42,186 nt of DNA from NCBI RefSeq assembly GCF_014199265.1, contig NZ_JACIJG010000027.1, forward strand, positions 1-42,186. The letters run 5' to 3'. Under the pieces are notes generated by a model. It worked only from the letters and a program-made list of their open reading frames with translations, was not told where the DNA came from and did not search any database. Both the position numbers and the translations under genes were made by a program. The stretch comes from Brucella daejeonensis (GTDB lineage Bacteria > Pseudomonadota > Alphaproteobacteria > Rhizobiales > Rhizobiaceae). Of this stretch, positions 38,212 through 42,186 are shown one piece after another (the stretch's first letter is position 1; every line of letters starts with the position of its first letter).

Positions 38212-39139
38212 CACCTTGCATGAGGACGGCATCTATTTCGGTATGTCCGACGAAGAATATCACGCCGATCCGGCCCTTGGTTCAACGGGTCTGAAGAAGC
38301 TCATCGGTAACGCACCGGATTTCTGGTGGGATAGCCCGATGAACCCGGCCCGTGACGATGACGACGACACACCGGCAAAGATATTCGGTCGCCAGCTTCA
38401 CATGTGCGTTCTCGAAGGCGTGGAGAAGTTCAAGGAGAACCACGCTGCATACGTGAACCCAGGGAATGTTAAGGCCGGGAAGGATGAAATTGCCGCGATT
38501 GTCGCCGCCGGTAAAGTGCCGGTGAAGTTCAAGGACTATTCGAAAATCCTTGCGGCATCGGCCTTCATCAAGGCGAACAAGACACTGGCACGGGCATTCG
38601 AAGGCGGGCAGCCGGAAGTCTCGGTGTTCTGGACCGTGAATGGCATCCGCTACAAAGCTCGCTTCGATTACCTCCAGATCAATTCGATTGTCGATCTGAA
38701 GTCTATCGAGAACAGGAGCGATAAGGAGTTCAAGCAGGCCTGCCGGGATGCGATGGCCAGCTATGATTATATCGTTTCCGCCGGTCATTATTCGGACGGT
38801 CGCCGCCAGATGAAGGGACTATTCAGGGCCGGGAAGGTTTTCGGTCTGCCGGAAGGTCAAGAGGACTGGCTGTCAAAGGTAGTCAGCAACCCGGTTTTCG
38901 CCTTCGTATTCGTGTTCTGGCAGAAAAAGGGCGCGCCGATATCGCACGGTATCATGCTGTCGCCGGGTAACCCGCTATTCGACAGGGCCGCAGAACGAAT
39001 TGCCCAAGCCGTCGAGAACTACCGCCTATTCATGGGCGAGTTCGGTACAGACACGGCATGGGTTCCATCCACACCACTTGAAGAGGCTGACGAGACCGCA
39101 TTCCCGGTCTGGTACCAGCAGAAGCTTATCGGAGCGTGA
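38204..39139 (+). CDS. RecE-like exonuclease (PD-(D/E)XK, DUF3799)
   Basis: This 311-aa protein begins with an HxD-like region (EEYHADPALGSTGLKKLIG). It carries FGRQLHMCVLEG and the nuclease core RYKARFDYLQINSIVDLKSI, where D and DxK are the metal-binding residues. FKQACRDAMASYDYIVSAGHYSDG is partly represented downstream. It should resect double-strand ends for RecT-mediated annealing. The GTG at 38204 has GGAGG at 5 bases, so a start at 38192 is less likely. Confidence 0.87.
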   Translation: MTDTLHEDGIYFGMSDEEYHADPALGSTGLKKLIGNAPDFWWDSPMNPARDDDDDTPAKIFGRQLHMCVLEGVEKFKENHAAYVNPGNVKAGKDEIAAIVAAGKVPVKFKDYSKILAASAFIKANKTLARAFEGGQPEVSVFWTVNGIRYKARFDYLQINSIVDLKSIENRSDKEFKQACRDAMASYDYIVSAGHYSDGRRQMKGLFRAGKVFGLPEGQEDWLSKVVSNPVFAFVFVFWQKKGAPISHGIMLSPGNPLFDRAAERIAQAVENYRLFMGEFGTDTAWVPSTPLEEADETAFPVWYQQKLIGA

Positions 39140-39142
39140 ACG

Positions 39143-39370
39143 ATGATCCTTGATGCAGATTATGCCGAGATAGGCGAACCGATTGTCACCATTAGGATGA
39201 CCAAGAAGCAAGCAGAGTGGGCGCAGAACGGCCTATCAGACATTGCTTGCTGGGTGTGCGGTTTCAACGCCGCCATAGGCGATACCGATAATGACCGTAA
39301 GCCCCTGGGGCTGTCAGAAATCCGAGAACTGAACATCGCGCTTAAGAAGGCGCTGGAGGCTGTAGAATGA
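39143..39370 (+). CDS. Small hypothetical protein, 75 aa
   Basis: The protein (EIGEPIVTIRMTKKQAEWAQ, NGLSDIACWVCGFNAAIGD, SEIRELNIALKKALEAVE) lies between the exonuclease and recT genes. No family recognised. Gaps of 3 bp and a 4-bp overlap place it in the recombination operon. Confidence 0.6.
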   Translation: MILDADYAEIGEPIVTIRMTKKQAEWAQNGLSDIACWVCGFNAAIGDTDNDRKPLGLSEIRELNIALKKALEAVE

Positions 39371-40383
39371 ACCAACTCGCAACACGTGAAACGTCTATCA
39401 ATACCGTCTCTGTCTCCGCTGGCGCGACTGGATCAAGTATCGCACCGCAGAACCTTGGCGAAGTCGTTCGATTTGCAGAAGTGATGAGCAAAGCGGATAT
39501 CGCCCTGCCAAAGCACCTTCGGAATAACGCCGGTGCATGTATGGCGGTGGCAATGCAGGCGCTGGAATGGCAGATGTCGCCTTTTGCGGTGGCGTCAAAG
39601 TCTTATTCGGTCAACGGCACGATTGCTTATGAGGCCCAGCTTATCGCTGCCGTGGTCAATACCCGATCCGGCATCAAGGGTCGGTTGAAATACGCCTACA
39701 ACGGAACCGGCAACGACATGACGTGCACCGTCTCTGGCGTACTGGACGGCGAGACCTATGAATACACCTCCCCTTCAATCGGATCGATCACGACCAAGAA
39801 CAGCCCGCTTTGGAAGTCAGACCCGCAGCAGCAGCTTGGCTATTTCGCCGCTCGTTCTTGGGCGCGCCGGTATGTGCCGGAAGTTCTGCTTGGTGTTTAT
39901 GACCGCGAAGAAGCGCAGGAGTTCCAAGGCGCTGACAATGCCAAGAACATCACGCCGGTTCAGACCGTTGCCGACCCATTCGGAGACGAACCACAGAGCG
40001 CGAAAATCGAAGAAGCGGAGATTGTTACCGAAGAACCCGAAACGCCAGCCAGCGAGCCGGATACGGGCGAACAGGGTGCGTCTGAAGATATTCCAGCCGA
40101 CGAAACAACCGATGAGGAAAAGAACTGGCTGAAAACTGCTGTCAGAATGCTGGTTGCTGCCACGGCTATAAATGGTGACGTGCAGGTATTGCGTGACCAG
40201 TATGCAGGTTTGTTGAAGTCGGCACCGGCTACCGTGCGTGACCCAGCCGTTAAGAAGGCTTTGGAAACCTCAAAGTTCCTGTCGTCCGTGATGAAGGCGG
40301 AAGTCGAGTTCGATCAGCAGACAATTGCCGATCTGACCGGGCTTGATATTGCCGACATTCCAGAGCTCCCGAGGGCTGAATAA
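39367..40383 (+). CDS. recT: RecT-family single-strand annealing recombinase
   Basis: This 338-aa protein shows the RecT core: MQALEWQMSPFAVASKSYSV, GTIAYEAQLIAAVVNTRSGI, ITTKNSPLWKSDPQQQLGYF and ARRYVPEVLLGVYDREEA. A long acidic, low-complexity C-terminus (about 195-250) and a helical end follow. It anneals complementary strands exposed by the exonuclease. ATGA overlap with the preceding gene. Confidence 0.92.
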   Translation: MNQLATRETSINTVSVSAGATGSSIAPQNLGEVVRFAEVMSKADIALPKHLRNNAGACMAVAMQALEWQMSPFAVASKSYSVNGTIAYEAQLIAAVVNTRSGIKGRLKYAYNGTGNDMTCTVSGVLDGETYEYTSPSIGSITTKNSPLWKSDPQQQLGYFAARSWARRYVPEVLLGVYDREEAQEFQGADNAKNITPVQTVADPFGDEPQSAKIEEAEIVTEEPETPASEPDTGEQGASEDIPADETTDEEKNWLKTAVRMLVAATAINGDVQVLRDQYAGLLKSAPATVRDPAVKKALETSKFLSSVMKAEVEFDQQTIADLTGLDIADIPELPRAE

Positions 40384-40781
40384 TGAGGACCGTACCTGAA
40401 TGGGTCGGCAAGTCCGACAACTCCATGCCACCGGACAAGGTAAAGGACCGGATACGAGACCGACAGGGCGACAAGTGCGCCCTCACCGGACGCCCGTTCA
40501 TGCCTGGAGATAAGGTCGAGTACGACCATATCATTCCGCTTTGGCTGGGTGGCGAGAACCGAGAGGGAAACCTTCAGGCTGTTTTGGATACCGCGCACAA
40601 GCGCAAGACCCAGGCAGAAGCCACAGTTCGGTCAAAGGTCAACAAAATCAGGAAAAAGCATCGCGGGATCAGGAAAGAGCCATCAATGGCCGGTTCCAAG
40701 AACTCCCGCTTCAAGAAGCTCATATCCGGCGAGGTAGTTGACCGTCGCACCGGAGAAATCGTCGGAGGATCGCGAGTATGA
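40383..40781 (+). CDS. HNH endonuclease
   Basis: This 132-aa protein has RDRQGDKCALTGRPFMPGDK, YDHIIPLWLGGENREGNLQA and AHKRKTQAEA, which together form an HNH site. A basic C-terminal part follows. It may process recombination or packaging intermediates or be a homing-type enzyme. It is adjacent to recT. Confidence 0.86.
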   Translation: MRTVPEWVGKSDNSMPPDKVKDRIRDRQGDKCALTGRPFMPGDKVEYDHIIPLWLGGENREGNLQAVLDTAHKRKTQAEATVRSKVNKIRKKHRGIRKEPSMAGSKNSRFKKLISGEVVDRRTGEIVGGSRV

Positions 40782-41779
40782 CCGCGCCCAATTTAACAGA
40801 ACATGTCGTTGACGCTGTTTACGATCATCTTTGCCGGATCAATGGCGAATGGCAGCCAATCGGCCCTAATGATATCAAGGAAGTCATAACCGCCGCTCTC
40901 CCCTTCCTCCCCGTGCAAGGGGCTGTGAAGGCCGACGCCATAAAGCTTATCGAGCGGATGGCGTTTGGTTATGAAGTCATGTTCGAGAAGCTCTGCCATA
41001 TTTCAGGAACATCAGGGGCAGATCAGTCTTGGTATCGTGCGAAGGCTCGTGAAGCCACGGAACGTCTTTCTCCGTTGCATTCAATCACCACAGAAAGCAA
41101 CAAGTCTGTTCCAGGTGACTGCAAACGGCAGTATCAGGACTTCATGGCTCGCATCCTCTCCGCGCTTGAGCCATCCGCTGGCAGAGCGGCTGTGCTGGAG
41201 GAAGGATACCGGCAGGGCATTGAAGCAGCTGCAAAGCTGATTGAGTGCGGGTGTAAAGCCCTGCCTCATGGAAAAGGCGAGTGTCAGTTCCCGGGAAACT
41301 GCTCGCTGGAAGATGCCGCCGCCATCCGCGCCCTATCCTCCCCGGACCATGCCGACGCCGTTCACGCGCAGGCGCGGGACGTGCTGGCCCGTTTCCGTGA
41401 CTATGTGATTGAGGGCATCACTGCCGGTACAATCATGCGCGGCGGCGAACATCACAACCCGATTTGGCAGGAAGTTGCCAGCGTTCTCCATGCCGACGCC
41501 GGTAAGGTCGAGGGGGATGGGTGGTTGCCGATTGAAAGTGCGCCGAAGGATGGAACAGAGATATTGGCGTGGCGCAAAGACTGTGGCCAGTTCATTGCCA
41601 GTTACACGAGCTGTAGCGCGTTCCCAATGTCAGAAGCTGAACTTGACCTTCTAGACGAGGAAACCTTGTTCAAGGAAGGCTGGTTCACTCAGTGGCCGCA
41701 AGCCTTACGCCTAGAAGGCAGTGAGGCCCCCACCCACTGGCGTCCACTCCCCTCTGCACCATCGGAGGGCGCGGAATGA
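40778..41779 (+). CDS. DUF551 domain protein
   Basis: This 333-aa protein ends in a DUF551 module (WLPIESAPKDGTEILAWRK, then GWFTQWPQALRLEGSEAPTH and WRPLPSAP, about 247-328). The N-terminal two thirds are helical and contain a Cys-rich spot (LIECGCKALPHGKGECQF). DUF551 is common in phages and has no established function. ATGA overlap with the HNH gene. Confidence 0.82.
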   Translation: MTAPNLTEHVVDAVYDHLCRINGEWQPIGPNDIKEVITAALPFLPVQGAVKADAIKLIERMAFGYEVMFEKLCHISGTSGADQSWYRAKAREATERLSPLHSITTESNKSVPGDCKRQYQDFMARILSALEPSAGRAAVLEEGYRQGIEAAAKLIECGCKALPHGKGECQFPGNCSLEDAAAIRALSSPDHADAVHAQARDVLARFRDYVIEGITAGTIMRGGEHHNPIWQEVASVLHADAGKVEGDGWLPIESAPKDGTEILAWRKDCGQFIASYTSCSAFPMSEAELDLLDEETLFKEGWFTQWPQALRLEGSEAPTHWRPLPSAPSEGAE

Positions 41780-42105
41780 GTAAGCTTATCCTCCCCTTGA
41801 AAGCCGAATACTTCGATGCAATCCGCGATGGCACCAAGAAGGAAGAATACCGGCTCGCGAACGATTACTGGTCGAAGCGGCTCATCGTCGGTGGCAGGCG
41901 TGGCATCCTTCATCGCTCGTTTGACGGCATCGTCCTGACCAAAGGCTACCCGAAGCGCGACGACGCCGAACGCCGGTTGGAGCTTCCGTGGCTCGGCTTT
42001 ACCCGCAAGAAAATCACCCATCCACATTTCGGGCCTGATCCTGTCGAGGTATTCGCTATCGACGTTTCTGGCCACCCATCAGGAGGCGACCGTCATGGCG
42101 AGTGA
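41776..42105 (+). CDS. ASCH-domain protein
   Basis: This 109-aa protein starts LILPLKAEYFDAIRDGTKK with EEYRLANDYWSKRL, IVLTKGYPKRDD and HPHFGPDPVEVFAID, which match ASCH-type RNA-binding folds in phages. The role is unknown, perhaps RNA modification or regulation. ATGA overlap with the preceding gene. Confidence 0.82.
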   Translation: MSKLILPLKAEYFDAIRDGTKKEEYRLANDYWSKRLIVGGRRGILHRSFDGIVLTKGYPKRDDAERRLELPWLGFTRKKITHPHFGPDPVEVFAIDVSGHPSGGDRHGE

Positions 42106-42186
42106 ATTGGAACTGTTCAGCCTTCTCGTCTTCGGTCACATGCTGGCGGACTATCCTTTGCAGGGTGACTTTCTCTCAAAGGCCAA
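42095..42186 (+). CDS. DUF3307 membrane protein, 5' end only
   Basis: The gene starts at ATG 42095 with AGGAGG 8 bases upstream and runs off the window. The visible part, LFSLLVFGHMLADYPLQGDF, carries the DUF3307 signature (H-x-x-A-D-x-P-x-Q). It overlaps the ASCH gene by 11 nt. The family consists of small membrane proteins of unknown function. Confidence 0.72.
   Translation, partial: MASELELFSLLVFGHMLADYPLQGDFLSKA

Noticed and set aside
1..42186. CRISPR array, rRNA, insertion sequence or integrase
   Set aside because: No regularly spaced repeats, rRNA sequence, transposase or recombinase frame was seen on either strand.

Overview
The window is one end and most of the body of a temperate siphovirus-like prophage in an alphaproteobacterium. 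The Rhizobiales are likely, and moderate GC would fit Brucella/Ochrobactrum, but no host gene is present to prove it. Bases 49-95 match the 3' half of a proline tRNA with anticodon CGG, cut at the anticodon loop, which is where phages integrate. Everything to the right reads as phage. No integrase is visible; it would lie beyond base 42186.

The layout is lambda-like with the map reversed. Immunity spans about 32.9-36.2 kb. A small leaderless-looking repressor gene (34087-34431, +) and a Cro-like gene (33775-33990, -) diverge from an operator. Two more copies of the same 19-bp operator (36051-36103) precede a rightward early operon. That operon (36288 to the end, +) carries small membrane proteins, a RecE-like nuclease, RecT, HNH, DUF551, ASCH and DUF3307 genes. 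The leftward operon (32.9 to 26.3 kb, -) carries a GIY-YIG protein, a peptidase-less LexA-type HTH, a DnaA domain IV initiator, a RuvC-like resolvase, a DnaB helicase and a DUF6362-like protein in the position of a late regulator.

After a gene-free stretch (25.8-26.3 kb) come the late genes, all on the minus strand. In order they are small proteins, an HNH/P-loop kinase fusion, terminase subunits, prohead protease, capsid, head-fibre genes, portal, collagen-like protein, connectors, tail tube, two tail chaperones, tape measure, tail-tip proteins and tailspike. The lysis cassette (endolysin, Rz, Rz1 and a small membrane protein) ends next to the att site. Most late genes overlap by ATGA or TAATG, so translation is probably coupled.

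Two accessory genes interrupt the end of the late region. One is a DUF3800 gene. The other is a plus-strand, asparagine-synthetase-like gene (2899-4899) that ends 3 bp from the tailspike stop. It has an intact PP-loop, a glutaminase-like domain without the catalytic Cys, and a coiled-coil plus basic tail. It is the strongest candidate for an undescribed function, possibly modification of the surface glycan that the tailspike recognises. Other points of interest are a rex-position gene overlapping an antisense gene, a structured 500-bp non-coding block at 35.5-36.05 kb, and repeated terminator hairpins fused to ribosome binding sites.
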